The notes under the pieces were generated by a model. It ran no database searches, had not been told where the DNA came from, and worked only from the letters and a program-made list of their open reading frames with translations. Position numbers and translations under genes: made by a program. Of a stretch of DNA of 64,000 nt, positions 56,790 through 64,000 are shown piece by piece. The stretch's first letter is position 1. Each line of letters opens with the position of its first letter. Source of the DNA: Ligaoa zhengdingensis (GTDB lineage: Bacteria > Bacillota > Clostridia > Oscillospirales > Ruminococcaceae); NCBI RefSeq assembly GCF_014384885.1, contig NZ_JACRST010000003.1:62001-126000 (forward strand), in the 5' to 3' direction.

Positions 56790-56819
56790 TTGCCATTTGG
56801 CACGGAATTGTTGTATAAT
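56790..56819 (+). promoter_or_regulatory. Promoter of the DNA adenine methyltransferase gene
   Basis: TTGCCA (56790-56795), 18 bases, TATAAT (56814-56819). Divergent from the MATE promoter. Confidence 0.68.
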
Positions 56820-56868
56820 AGAAATCACGAGTTTTTTTGACATTATTAGGATGGACGAGGATGTTATT

Positions 56869-57912
56869 ATGAATTACATTGGCTCCAAGCTCACGTTGAT
56901 CGACTTTTTGGTCGAGACGATCTGGGAGACCTTGTCGCAAAATGGCGACAACCGCAGGCCGCAGGAACTGCAATTTGCCGACCTGTTTGCGGGTACCGGC
57001 GTGGTATCGGTGGCCGCCAAGGAGATGGGATGCAATGTGATTTCAAATGATCTGCAATATTACAGCTACGTCCTCTGCCGCCATTTGGTCCAGGGTGGCG
57101 CAGCGCTGACCAAGCAGCAGGGCCAGTTGCTGTGCGACCAACTGTTTGCAACTCCGCCCGAGGAAGGCTTTATCTACCGCAACTACAGCGCAGGCGGTAC
57201 CGCGGGCAGCCAGCATCCGCGGTGCTATTTTTCCGATTTCAACGCGGCCAAGTGCGATGGAATGCGCACTGAGCTGGAGCGTCTGCGTGAGAAAGAGGAA
57301 GTCAGCATGGAGGAGTATTATTTTCTGCTGGCCAGCCTCATCACTTCGGTCGACCGCTACGCCAACACCGCGTCGGTTTACGGGGCGTTTCTCAAAACCC
57401 TGAAAAAGACGGCGCAGAAGGATCTCGTACTCACTCCCATGCCGATTATCCACGGGTCTGCGAATTATCAGGTGTACAACGCCGACGCAAACGCATTGCT
57501 GAAACATCTGTCTGGTGATATCCTTTATGTCGATCCGCCGTACAATGTGCGGCAATACAGCTCCAACTATCACCTGCTCGAGACGATCGCCCGCTGGGAT
57601 TTCCCGGTGATCGGCGGCAAAACGGGCGTGCGCAAGGTGCGGCAAAAGAGCGAATTTTGCTCCTACCGCTATGCGGAACGCGCGATGGAGGAGCTGATCT
57701 CCCAGGCGAATTACCGCTACATCTTCCTGAGCTACAACAACGAGGGGCTTCTCCCGCTGGAAAAGATCGAGGAGATCATGAGCCGCTATGGGTACTACAG
57801 CGCCGTAACGCAGCGTTACCGCCGCTTCAAGGCGGACAGCGATGAGAACCGCTGCCACAAGGGGCGCGCGACCACGGAATACCTGCACATATTAATCAAG
57901 GACTCTGTTTGA
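56869..57912 (+). CDS. DNA adenine-N6 methyltransferase (D12 class), solitary
   Basis: A 347-residue methyltransferase. MNYIGSKLTLIDFLVETIW is the usual D12-class opening; SAM motif I is FAGTG (residues 40-44) and the catalytic motif IV is DPPYN (222-226). SDFNAAKCDGMRTEL and VDRYANTASVYGAFLK follow the pattern of type II enzymes that methylate the N6 of adenine. ATG 56869 lies eight bases after ACGAGG; upstream in-frame starts are possible but overlap the promoter. No restriction endonuclease or specificity gene is adjacent, so it is an orphan or a relic of a restriction system. Confidence 0.88.
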   Translation: MNYIGSKLTLIDFLVETIWETLSQNGDNRRPQELQFADLFAGTGVVSVAAKEMGCNVISNDLQYYSYVLCRHLVQGGAALTKQQGQLLCDQLFATPPEEGFIYRNYSAGGTAGSQHPRCYFSDFNAAKCDGMRTELERLREKEEVSMEEYYFLLASLITSVDRYANTASVYGAFLKTLKKTAQKDLVLTPMPIIHGSANYQVYNADANALLKHLSGDILYVDPPYNVRQYSSNYHLLETIARWDFPVIGGKTGVRKVRQKSEFCSYRYAERAMEELISQANYRYIFLSYNNEGLLPLEKIEEIMSRYGYYSAVTQRYRRFKADSDENRCHKGRATTEYLHILIKDSV

Positions 57913-57919
57913 GGAAACG

Positions 57920-57966
57920 AAAAACGCCCCGTCGGGAGGAAACTCGCCGGCAGGGCGCATTTTATT
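57920..57966. terminator. Bidirectional terminator
   Basis: AACGCCCCGTCGG pairs with CCGGCAGGGCGCATT with small bulges, with AAAAA on the left and TTTTATT on the right. It separates the convergent methyltransferase and radical SAM genes. Confidence 0.72.
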
Positions 57967-58867
57967 GGCTGCGGGCCGGTTCCACCCCTGTGAGGTCGAA
58001 CGGCGGGATGTACCGGCTGCTTGCGGATTCGGGTTCCTGGACGAATCCATCCTCGATGCCGCTGTAAAAGAGGTACTGCTCCACACGTTCGCGCTCTTCC
58101 TGCGTGATCGGCCGGTCGATTTCAGGGTACTCTGCGGCGCGCCCGCAGGGGATGTACTGGCTCATCAGGCTGAACAGTACCTTGCCGCGGCGGAAGTGGC
58201 CGGCTACCCAGTCGATCACATCAAAGGAGTTTTCCACATGATTGGGAAGGATGAGGTGGCGGATGACCACACCTTTTTGCAGGATACCGTCCTCGTCCAT
58301 CTCCCACGGGCCGACCTGGCGGTACATCTCCTGGATGGCCGCAGTCGCGGTCTCGAAGTAGCGCTTCGCGTTGGAATAGCGCAGCGCGAGGGGGTCGTTG
58401 GCGTACTTGAGGTCGGGCAGGTAGATTTGCACTTTGCCCTCCAGCAGGCGGAGCGACTCCACGCGCTCGTAGCCGTTGCTGTTGTAGACCACCGGCACAG
58501 GGGGCGGCGGGGTCAGGCTCTCAGCGACAGCCTCGATAAAATGGGTGGGGGTGACCAGGTTGATGTTGTGCGCGCCCTGGCTCGCCAATTCGCGGTAGAT
58601 TTCCCGCAGGCGCTCCACCGGGATTTCGCGTCCGAAGCCCCCGGCGCTGATCTCGTGATTTTGGCAGAAGCAGCAGCGCAGGTTGCAGCCGCTGAAAAAT
58701 ACCGTGCCGCTGCCGCGCGTCCCGCTGATGCAGGGTTCTTCCCAGGCATGCAGCCCGGCGCGCGCCACCACAGGGCGGCGGCCGACGCCGCAGAACCCCG
58801 CCGCGCCGCCCTGGGACGGCGCGCGCTCTACGCCGCAGCGGCGGGGGCAGAGATTGCAGATGCTCAT
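57962..58867 (-). CDS. PflX-like radical SAM protein (COG1313)
   Basis: A 301-residue radical SAM protein related to pyruvate formate-lyase activating enzymes. The cluster motif is C61-NLR-C65-CF-C68 in SGCNLRCCFCQNHEIS. A second Cys set at the N-terminus (CNLCPRRC, GFCGVG) suggests another iron-sulfur site. NINLVTPTHFIEAV, YNSNGYE and YLPDLKYA are family stretches. Related activases work on glycyl-radical enzymes, but none is nearby and the target is unknown. ATG 58867 is eight bases after GAGGGG. Confidence 0.85.
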   Translation of the reverse strand: MSICNLCPRRCGVERAPSQGGAAGFCGVGRRPVVARAGLHAWEEPCISGTRGSGTVFFSGCNLRCCFCQNHEISAGGFGREIPVERLREIYRELASQGAHNINLVTPTHFIEAVAESLTPPPPVPVVYNSNGYERVESLRLLEGKVQIYLPDLKYANDPLALRYSNAKRYFETATAAIQEMYRQVGPWEMDEDGILQKGVVIRHLILPNHVENSFDVIDWVAGHFRRGKVLFSLMSQYIPCGRAAEYPEIDRPITQEERERVEQYLFYSGIEDGFVQEPESASSRYIPPFDLTGVEPARSQ

Positions 58868-58884
58868 ATTGGATTCCCCTCGGT

Positions 58885-59103
58885 TCATCGGTTGATTTTA
58901 GGGTTGTTGGTTCGGCCGAGGATGTAGTCGGTCGAGACGCCGTAGTAGTCGGCTAACTGGATCAAGAGCTCGCTCGAAATATCTCGTTCGCCCGATTCGT
59001 AGCGCTGGTATTGCGGCTGTTTCATTTGTAACAGATCCGCAAGTTGCCGCTGAGTGAGATCGCGATCTTCGCGCAGGTCGCGTAACCGTCTATAATGGCT
59101 CAT
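58885..59103 (-). CDS. XRE-family helix-turn-helix repressor
   Basis: A 72-residue Cro/CI-type DNA-binding protein: LRDLREDRDLTQRQLADLLQMKQPQYQRYESGERDISSELLIQLADYYGVSTDYILGRT. It is a bare HTH domain with no C-terminal sensor domain. AGGAGG lies seven bases before ATG 59103. Divergent from the 92-residue protein gene and separated by two operator-like repeats, so it likely represses one or both promoters. It ends 18 bases before the radical SAM start on the same strand. Confidence 0.88.
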   Translation of the reverse strand: MSHYRRLRDLREDRDLTQRQLADLLQMKQPQYQRYESGERDISSELLIQLADYYGVSTDYILGRTNNPKINR

Positions 59104-59116
59104 ATGCTGCCCTCCT

Positions 59117-59191
59117 GATAACCAAACGATTATATTGACATTGTAACGCAAGGGTGCTATATTATGCTTGGCTGATAACCAAATGATTATC
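59117..59191. promoter_or_regulatory. Divergent promoter region with duplicated XRE operators
   Basis: GATAACCAAACGATTAT (59117-59133) and GATAACCAAATGATTATC (59174-59191) are direct copies of an imperfect palindrome (GATAA...TTATC). Between them is a plus-strand promoter TTGACA (59135-59140), 17 bases, TATATT (59158-59163). One copy abuts the -35 and the other covers the transcribed start and the ribosome-site approach of the 92-residue gene; the first copy is also 14 bases from the XRE start codon. Occupancy of both would close the promoter. Confidence 0.8.
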
Positions 59192-59203
59192 GAGGTGATT
59201 ATA

Positions 59204-59482
59204 ATGAAGTCGATTTTGGAGGAAATCTATTTCGGGGAGTGGCAGCCGGGCGAAGCGGTCACGCTCAAAGACGGCACCATCCAGGCTTTGGAACAGAGCG
59301 AAAAGTGGCTGATGGAGCACTTGGGCAGGGAGGAGCGCGGTTACCTTTTGGAGCTGCTCGACGCCCAAAGCAGCGAAACAGGAGAGGTCGCGGTGGAAAA
59401 TTTTATCAGCGGGTTCCGAGCGGGCGCGCGGCTGATGCTGGAAATTTTCCCGGATGCGTGCTACAATGGGGAACAGATTTGA
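59204..59482 (+). CDS. Small DUF6809-like protein
   Basis: A 92-residue acidic helical protein beginning MKSILEEIYFGEWQPGEAV. The C-terminal NFISGFRAGARLMLEIF resembles small Clostridial proteins of the DUF6809 type, function unknown. GAGGTGAT lies just before ATG 59204. It is the partner of the divergent XRE gene and is presumably its main target. No toxin motif is visible. Confidence 0.72.
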   Translation: MKSILEEIYFGEWQPGEAVTLKDGTIQALEQSEKWLMEHLGREERGYLLELLDAQSSETGEVAVENFISGFRAGARLMLEIFPDACYNGEQI

Positions 59483-59524
59483 AAGAGGCCGCGCCTCAAA
59501 CCGCGCGGCGGAAGGGAGCCTGCT

Positions 59525-60004
59525 ATGGCCGAGACAAAAACCAATGTGATGCGCATTTTAGAAAGGGCGAAAATTCCGTACACCGCCCACGCCTATGACC
59601 ACGGCGACGGGTTGATCGACGGGGTGAGCGTCGCCCAAAAGCTGGGCCAGGACCCGGCGGCGGTCTTTAAAACGCTGGTGACCAGGGGGGCGAGCGGGGC
59701 TTACCACGTCTTTGTCATCCCGGTGGCAAAGGAGCTCAACCTGAAAAAGGGCGCAAAGGCTGCGGGGGAAAAGTCGGTCGAGATGATCCACGTGAGCGAG
59801 ATCAACAAGGTCACCGGCTATATCCGGGGCGGATGCTCCCCGGTCGGAATGAAAAAACAGTACGCCACCCTGTTTGATTCCTCCGCCCTGGCACAGGAGC
59901 ACATCATGGTGAGCGCGGGTAAGATCGGCCATCAGGTGGAGCTGGAGCCGAAGGCCTTGGCCGATTTGGTGGGCGGCGGTTTTGCATCCCTCACCGACGA
60001 ATGA
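59525..60004 (+). CDS. ybaK: YbaK/EbsC-family Cys-tRNA(Pro) deacylase
   Basis: A 159-residue tRNA-editing protein that removes Cys wrongly loaded onto tRNA-Pro. KTNVMRILERAKIPYTAHAYDH, DPAAVFKTLVTRG, FVIPVAKELNLKKGAKAAG, EINKVTGYIRGGCSPVGMKK are family features, with the conserved lysine and GGCSP loop. The last codons and stop lie inside the gene's own terminator stem. Confidence 0.93.
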   Translation: MAETKTNVMRILERAKIPYTAHAYDHGDGLIDGVSVAQKLGQDPAAVFKTLVTRGASGAYHVFVIPVAKELNLKKGAKAAGEKSVEMIHVSEINKVTGYIRGGCSPVGMKKQYATLFDSSALAQEHIMVSAGKIGHQVELEPKALADLVGGGFASLTDE

Positions 60005-60027
60005 GGGATGCAAAACCGCGCTTTTTT
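59977..60027 (+). terminator. Terminator overlapping the 3' end of ybaK
   Basis: A perfect 17-bp stem, CGGTTTTGCATCCCTCA (59977-59993) with TGAGGGATGCAAAACCG (60002-60018), followed by CGCTTTTTTG. The left arm encodes the final residues and the right arm begins with the TGA stop, so the coding end and terminator share sequence. Confidence 0.9.
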
Positions 60028-60029
60028 GC

Positions 60030-60058
60030 TTGTGCTTTCGTGTGAGATAGGGTATCAT
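60030..60058 (+). promoter_or_regulatory. Promoter of the HtrA-like protease
   Basis: TTGTGC (60030-60035), 17 bases, TATCAT (60053-60058). No CIRCE or CtsR-type repeat is seen. Confidence 0.6.
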
Positions 60059-60097
60059 AGAAAATAATAACGCATGGAAACCAAAGGGGGAGACGGT

Positions 60098-61558
60098 ATG
60101 TCAGAACAGCCAGAAAACAACTTTGAAGAGATTTCGCCGGAGCAGTCGGTCGATCGGGAGCCCGCCGTACCGCAGCAGCGGATGGAGGGGTCCCAGCAGG
60201 GCAGGCCTCAGCCGTCTCCATCTGAATCAGTCCCGCACCCGTCGCGCCGCCAACGCAAAAAGCGCGGCGCGTTCCAGGTGTTCGGGGTGGTTATCGGGCT
60301 GTTGGTCGGCCTCAGCCTGGCTGCGTTTGCAGCGATCGGGGTGATGACCACCCTCAACCTGCTGCCATCTCAAAATATGCCCGCGCCAATGCCCAGCGCG
60401 ACCGACCCCAGCTCCCTGCCGCAGAATGTCAACCCGGATTATCCGGGGATGGAGCTCAACAACAAGCCGCAGGCCGCGCCCTCAGACGGAGAGTTCACCA
60501 CTGAGCAGGCGGTGGAGAAGGCATCCCCCAGCGTGGTTACCATCCAGGTGACCGCGAATCTGATGGGCGTCACCTACCATGGCTTGGGCAGCGGCGTCGT
60601 CATCGACGAGGAGGGCTATATCATCACCAATGCGCATGTGGTGGAATATGCGCGGAACATCAAGGTCATCCTCAACGGCGAGGAGGAGGAGCTCCCCGCG
60701 ACGCTGGTTGGAATCGACCGCCGCACCGATCTCGCCGTGATCCAGCTCACCCAGGAGGAAGGGGAGGAGCCCCGCACTCTCGTGCCCGCTGAGCTGGGCA
60801 ATTCGGATGAAGTCAAGCTGGGCGAGAAGATTCTCATCATCGGTACTCCGCAGGATATCGACCTGGCGGGTTCGGTATCGCAGGGGATCATCTCCGGCGT
60901 CAACCGCTCCCTCACGTCGGCCACCACCCACTACACCGGCCTCATCCAGGTGGACGCCGCGATCAATCCCGGCAACTCGGGCGGCGCGCTGATCAACAGC
61001 TTCGGTCAGGTGATCGGCATCAACTCGGCCAAATATATCGATGTCAGCTCGGAGGGCTTGGGCTTTGCCATCTCGATCAATTCCGCCAAGCCGATCATCG
61101 ACGAGCTCATCCGGGAGGGCAAGATCACCAGCCGCGTCTGCCTGGGCTTTACCGCATATGAGGTCACCGAGGAGATGGCCCGCCGCGATCGGATGCCGAT
61201 GGGGCTCTATGTCGAATCCCTGCGCCGCGGCAGCGACCTCATCAATAAGGGCGTGCTGGAGGGCGATGTGATCACCGAGATCGACGGCGCACCGGTCACC
61301 ACCTTCGAGGAGGTCAAGACGGCGATCGAGGGCAAGCTGGCGGGCGAGGTGGTCACGATCAAGCTCAACCGTTACAATGTCGAGACCAACGAGGACGAGG
61401 ATATGGAGTTCACGGTGGCCTTGATGCAGGATATCGATGAGACGACCGATTACAGTGAGATGTTTCCGGACGACGGCTCGGACGATGAAACCAGCCGGCC
61501 GGATGTTCCGCCCGAGGTGGAAAACCTCAGCAGCAAGATCGAATGCCGGGCCATGTGA
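60098..61558 (+). CDS. HtrA/DegP-like trypsin-fold serine protease with PDZ domain
   Basis: A 486-residue membrane-anchored protease for damaged envelope proteins. A ~55-residue Pro/Glu-rich cytoplasmic part ends in basic RRQRKKR, then one span (~60-83). The protease domain has H180 (ITNAHVV), D211 (RRTDLAVIQL) and S294 (NPGNSGGAL). A single PDZ domain covers ~355-450 (LRRGSDLINKGVLEGDVITEIDGAPVTTFEEVKTAI), followed by an acidic tail. ATG 60098 follows AGGGGGAG; an earlier ATG at 60074 is weaker. It is followed by ispD after 13 bases. Confidence 0.93.
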   Translation: MSEQPENNFEEISPEQSVDREPAVPQQRMEGSQQGRPQPSPSESVPHPSRRQRKKRGAFQVFGVVIGLLVGLSLAAFAAIGVMTTLNLLPSQNMPAPMPSATDPSSLPQNVNPDYPGMELNNKPQAAPSDGEFTTEQAVEKASPSVVTIQVTANLMGVTYHGLGSGVVIDEEGYIITNAHVVEYARNIKVILNGEEEELPATLVGIDRRTDLAVIQLTQEEGEEPRTLVPAELGNSDEVKLGEKILIIGTPQDIDLAGSVSQGIISGVNRSLTSATTHYTGLIQVDAAINPGNSGGALINSFGQVIGINSAKYIDVSSEGLGFAISINSAKPIIDELIREGKITSRVCLGFTAYEVTEEMARRDRMPMGLYVESLRRGSDLINKGVLEGDVITEIDGAPVTTFEEVKTAIEGKLAGEVVTIKLNRYNVETNEDEDMEFTVALMQDIDETTDYSEMFPDDGSDDETSRPDVPPEVENLSSKIECRAM

Positions 61559-61571
61559 AGGGAGGAAAGCG

Positions 61572-62288
61572 ATGTTCGAGCGGAAAAAGCGGCCGTTTGT
61601 CTCCGCGGTGATTGTGGCCGCGGGCGATGCCAGCCGCATGGAGGGGATCGACAAGCAGCTCCTGGATATCGGCGGCGTGCCGGTGGTGATTCGGAGCATC
61701 CTCGCCTTCGAGCAGTCCCGCAAGGTGGATGAGATCATCGTCGTCACCAAAAAAGAGAGCATCCCGGAGCTCAACCGGCAGGTGCGCGAGTTCGCCTGCG
61801 ACAAGGTGAAATTCATCGTCAAGGGCGGGGACAGCCGCCAGCAGTCGGTGTTTTGTGGGATTCAATGTGTGGATGAACGCTGCGCCTATGTGGCTGTTCA
61901 CGACGGTGCGCGGCCGATGGTGCTCACCGATGCGGTGGACGGCTGTATCGACGACGCGGTGGAATACGGCGCGGCGCTGCTCGCTGTCCGTGTGAAGGAC
62001 ACCATCAAGGCGGCGGACGCGCAGAATATGGTGGAACGGACGGTCAGCCGCGACAACCTGTACAGCGCACAGACGCCGCAGATTTTTGAAATTGGCCTGT
62101 ACCGCCGGGCGATGCAGATGGCGTTGGATCGGGGAACCGATTACACCGACGACTGCCAGCTGGTCGAGGCGGCGGGGCAGAAGGTCTACCTCTCGCAGGG
62201 GGATGACAGCAATATCAAGATTACCACGCCGGACGATATCCCCTTTGCGGAGGCGCTGCTGGCGCAGAGGGAGGGGAATTTCCTGTGA
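61572..62288 (+). CDS. ispD: 2-C-methyl-D-erythritol 4-phosphate cytidylyltransferase
   Basis: A 238-residue enzyme of the MEP isoprenoid pathway that makes CDP-methylerythritol. VIVAAGDASRMEGIDKQLLDIGGVPVV is the nucleotide-binding loop, AYVAVHDGARPMV and YTDDCQLVEAAGQKVYL are active-site parts, IKITTPDDI is C-terminal. Start at ATG 61572 with GGAGG six bases before; a longer frame from 61437 is inside htrA. Overlaps ispF by four bases. Confidence 0.95.
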   Translation: MFERKKRPFVSAVIVAAGDASRMEGIDKQLLDIGGVPVVIRSILAFEQSRKVDEIIVVTKKESIPELNRQVREFACDKVKFIVKGGDSRQQSVFCGIQCVDERCAYVAVHDGARPMVLTDAVDGCIDDAVEYGAALLAVRVKDTIKAADAQNMVERTVSRDNLYSAQTPQIFEIGLYRRAMQMALDRGTDYTDDCQLVEAAGQKVYLSQGDDSNIKITTPDDIPFAEALLAQREGNFL

Positions 62289-62764
62289 GAATCGGACACG
62301 GTTACGACGTGCACCGGCTGGTGCCCGGCCGCAAGCTGGTGTTGGGCGGTGTGACGGTTCCGCACGAAACCGGGCTGCTGGGTCATTCGGACGCGGATGT
62401 GCTGACCCACGCTGTGATGGACGCGCTGCTGGGCGCGGCGGCGCTGGGCGATATCGGCGGCATGTTCCCCGATACCGACCCCGCCTACGAGGGGGCGGAC
62501 AGTATTGCGCTGTTGGAAGCGGTGGCCGCCCGGCTGGCGGAAAGTGGCTATGCGGTGGGCAACATCGACTGCACGGTGATCGCTCAGCGCCCCAAGTTGA
62601 AGGAGTTTATCCCGCAGATGCGCGCCAACCTGGCCGCCGCATGCGGCATTGCAGAGGGCGCGGTCAACGTGAAGGCGACCACCGAGGAGCGCCTCGGCTT
62701 CACCGGCCGCGAGGAGGGTATCGCCGCCCACGCGGTTTGCCTGTTGCTTGAAAAGATTTTATAG
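62285..62764 (+). CDS. ispF: 2-C-methyl-D-erythritol 2,4-cyclodiphosphate synthase
   Basis: A 159-residue trimeric zinc enzyme of the MEP pathway. MRIGHGYDVHRL supplies D8 and H10, HSDADVLTHAVMDALLGAAALGDIG supplies the third ligand H42 and the active-site loop, and ATTEERLGFTGREEGIAAHAV is the C-terminal signature. Starts with GTG at 62285 overlapping the ispD stop. ispD and ispF form a minimal operon behind htrA. Confidence 0.97.
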   Translation: MRIGHGYDVHRLVPGRKLVLGGVTVPHETGLLGHSDADVLTHAVMDALLGAAALGDIGGMFPDTDPAYEGADSIALLEAVAARLAESGYAVGNIDCTVIAQRPKLKEFIPQMRANLAAACGIAEGAVNVKATTEERLGFTGREEGIAAHAVCLLLEKIL

Positions 62765-62770
62765 ACGGTC

Positions 62771-62813
62771 AAAAACATCCGGACGGCGCACCTGGGCCGT
62801 CCGGATGTTTTTT
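62771..62813. terminator. Terminator of the ispDF unit
   Basis: AAAAACATCCGGACGG (62771-62786) pairs with CCGTCCGGATGTTTTTT (62797-62813). It also serves the convergent gene that ends at 62826. Confidence 0.88.
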
Positions 62814-62825
62814 GGTGATCAGTGG

Positions 62826-64000
62826 TTACCTGCCAGGAGCTGCGGCATCGCCGGGCGCTGCGCCACGTCCAGGCCGTTCCCCATTCGGAAAACCGCCCTG
62901 TCCGCGGCCGCCGCCCATCATCCCGCCGCCCATGCTGCCGGTCATGGCGGTGCCGTCCTGCGCCACACGGGTGACCGCTGCGGAGAGGGTGATGTCGCTG
63001 AGCTTGGTCCCACCGGAGTAGGCGCTGGCCCCATAGTAACCGCCGTCGGCCTCCCCGTCGCAGCTGCCGCCGGTGGAGAGCTGGTAGCTCGCACCCTGCG
63101 TCAGGTCGGGGGTGCTGATGACGATGTTCTGGAACGACTTAGACGGGGCGAAAGTGAGGAGGGTATTGCCTTGTGCATCCGAGAGGTTGACCAATGTTCC
63201 AGCCTCCTGCACCTGCGTGAAGTTCACCATCAGGCTGCTTTGGGTGGAGCTGTCGCTCGGCGATTGCGCCATGTCCGCGCTGCCCGCCGCCGCTAGGACT
63301 CCTCCGGTGATTTCGCAGACGCCGTCGTAGTCGATCGCACTGTTGCCGCCGCTGGTCGGGCCGTTGATCAGCACTGTACCGCCGTCCAGGTAGAGCGCCC
63401 CGTTGGAATCGAGACCGTCTCCCGAGGCGTCCACCAGGACAAAGCCGCTGGTGATTCGGATATAGTTGCCGCTCCCGGTGCGGAAGGTGTCCGTGCGGCC
63501 GGTGTTGCCGTCGCTGCCGCCCGCTGCGTTGATACCGTCATCGCTGGCGGTAAGGCGGATATCACCGCCGTTGATCTCGACGGTCGCGCCCTCCAGGCCC
63601 TCGTAGGAGGTATTGATCCGGATGGAGCCGCCGTTGATGGCCAGCGCGCCGTCCGCGTGAAAGCCATCGTCGCCGGTGGAGATGGTGAAGTTGCCATCCT
63701 CCACGGTCAGGTCGCCGTTGGTGTGCACCGCATCGTCCGCCGCATCAATTGAAAAGCTGCCGCCTGAAATGGTCATACCGGTACCGGACTTGATTCCCTT
63801 GTAGCTGTCCGATTGATTGGAGCCGTCCGCTGTGTCGGTTACTGAAAAGGTCACCGCAGTAGGGATAGGTTGCTGTGCCCCGGCGGGCCCGCCCTCAAAT
63901 TCCGGGGGAGTTCTGCCCCTGTCGTCCCGCATATCGCCCTCCGGCCGGACGCTGGGCCCGCCCATACCGCCGGGATTTTGCCCGAAATCGCCGCCTTGAA
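62826..64000 (-). CDS. Carbohydrate-binding domain protein, beta-helix type (5' end beyond window)
   Basis: The frame is open from the stop at 62826 to the right edge, giving at least 391 residues without a start in the window. It shows a series of short repeats of the form INGGxxxxxxxxDGxxAxG (SIDAADDAVHTNGDL, TISTGDDGFHADGAL, RLTASDDGINAAGG, LVDASGDGLDSNGAL), one strand turn each, as in the Cthe_2159-like right-handed beta-helix family that binds plant polysaccharides. A Gly/Arg/Met-rich tail (MTGSMGGGMMGGGRGQGGF) closes the protein. The sugar bound is unknown. Confidence 0.85.
   Translation of the reverse strand, partial: QGGDFGQNPGGMGGPSVRPEGDMRDDRGRTPPEFEGGPAGAQQPIPTAVTFSVTDTADGSNQSDSYKGIKSGTGMTISGGSFSIDAADDAVHTNGDLTVEDGNFTISTGDDGFHADGALAINGGSIRINTSYEGLEGATVEINGGDIRLTASDDGINAAGGSDGNTGRTDTFRTGSGNYIRITSGFVLVDASGDGLDSNGALYLDGGTVLINGPTSGGNSAIDYDGVCEITGGVLAAAGSADMAQSPSDSSTQSSLMVNFTQVQEAGTLVNLSDAQGNTLLTFAPSKSFQNIVISTPDLTQGASYQLSTGGSCDGEADGGYYGASAYSGGTKLSDITLSAAVTRVAQDGTAMTGSMGGGMMGGGRGQGGFPNGERPGRGAAPGDAAAPGR

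Noticed and set aside
1..64000. CRISPR array, rRNA, tRNA, transposase, prophage or integration site
   Set aside because: No regularly spaced repeats, no rRNA or tRNA-like folds, no transposase or integrase motifs and no terminal inverted or target-site repeats were found by eye.

Overview
The window reads as a high-GC Firmicute of the class Clostridia, probably in or near the Oscillospirales. The supports are: an anaerobic gene set (HydE with its TM1266-type regulator, anaerobic corrin ring synthesis, FeoAB with a small Cys-rich partner), a T-box on pheST, an IreB-family gene, and strong AGGAGG ribosome sites with ATGA-type start/stop overlaps. The placement is inference from gene content, not from a marker phylogeny. 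No rRNA, tRNA, insertion sequence, prophage or CRISPR array was seen.

Layout. Positions 1-1.4 kb: the 5' part of hydE and its regulator behind a long attenuated leader. 1.5-3.5 kb: a self-regulated GntR/ABC operon with a perfect inverted-repeat operator. 3.7-8.1 kb: a DegT-type aminotransferase, thrS with no T-box, and a transglutaminase-like lipoprotein. 8.2-10.9 kb: feoA-feoB and a small Cys-rich protein. 11-14.3 kb: a YheO-type regulator, a class II aldolase and malQ. 14.4-16.3 kb: a PadR/membrane-protein pair and a split TauE/SafE pair. 16.3-17.6 kb: tcdA, a probable 6S RNA and a DUF1292 gene. 17.6-18.4 kb: an AT-rich stretch with a consensus promoter, very small reading frames and a repeated translation-start segment. 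18.5-28.4 kb: two cyclophilins, an ATPase, IreB, T-box-pheS-pheT, a D,D-carboxypeptidase and a patatin.

About 40% of the window (28.5-55.3 kb) is one transcription unit. It starts at a consensus promoter, passes a cobalamin riboswitch and an intrinsic terminator, and runs through 28 genes on one strand to a terminator at 55.3 kb. It holds the CbiMNQO cobalt importer, the route from glutamyl-tRNA to uroporphyrinogen III (hemA, hemC, cobA-hemD, hemB, hemL), anaerobic corrin ring synthesis (cbiD, L, F, G, H, J-sirC, ET, C), side-chain amidation (cbiA, cbiP) and nucleotide-loop assembly (cobT, cobU, cobS, a second CobU-like gene, cobC, cbiB, cobD). Three pathways are fused into bifunctional proteins. 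Two members are not standard B12 enzymes: a UPF0340 protein between cbiF and cbiG, and a phosphoglycerate-mutase-superfamily protein translationally coupled to cobD, which I propose may be the missing L-threonine kinase. No CbiK/CbiX cobaltochelatase and no corrinoid adenosyltransferase is visible.

The right end (55.3-64 kb) has a MATE exporter, a solitary DNA adenine methyltransferase, a PflX-like radical SAM protein, a divergent XRE repressor/small-protein pair with duplicated operators, a YbaK-type deacylase, an HtrA-like membrane protease, ispD-ispF, and the 3' part of a beta-helix carbohydrate-binding protein cut by the window edge.
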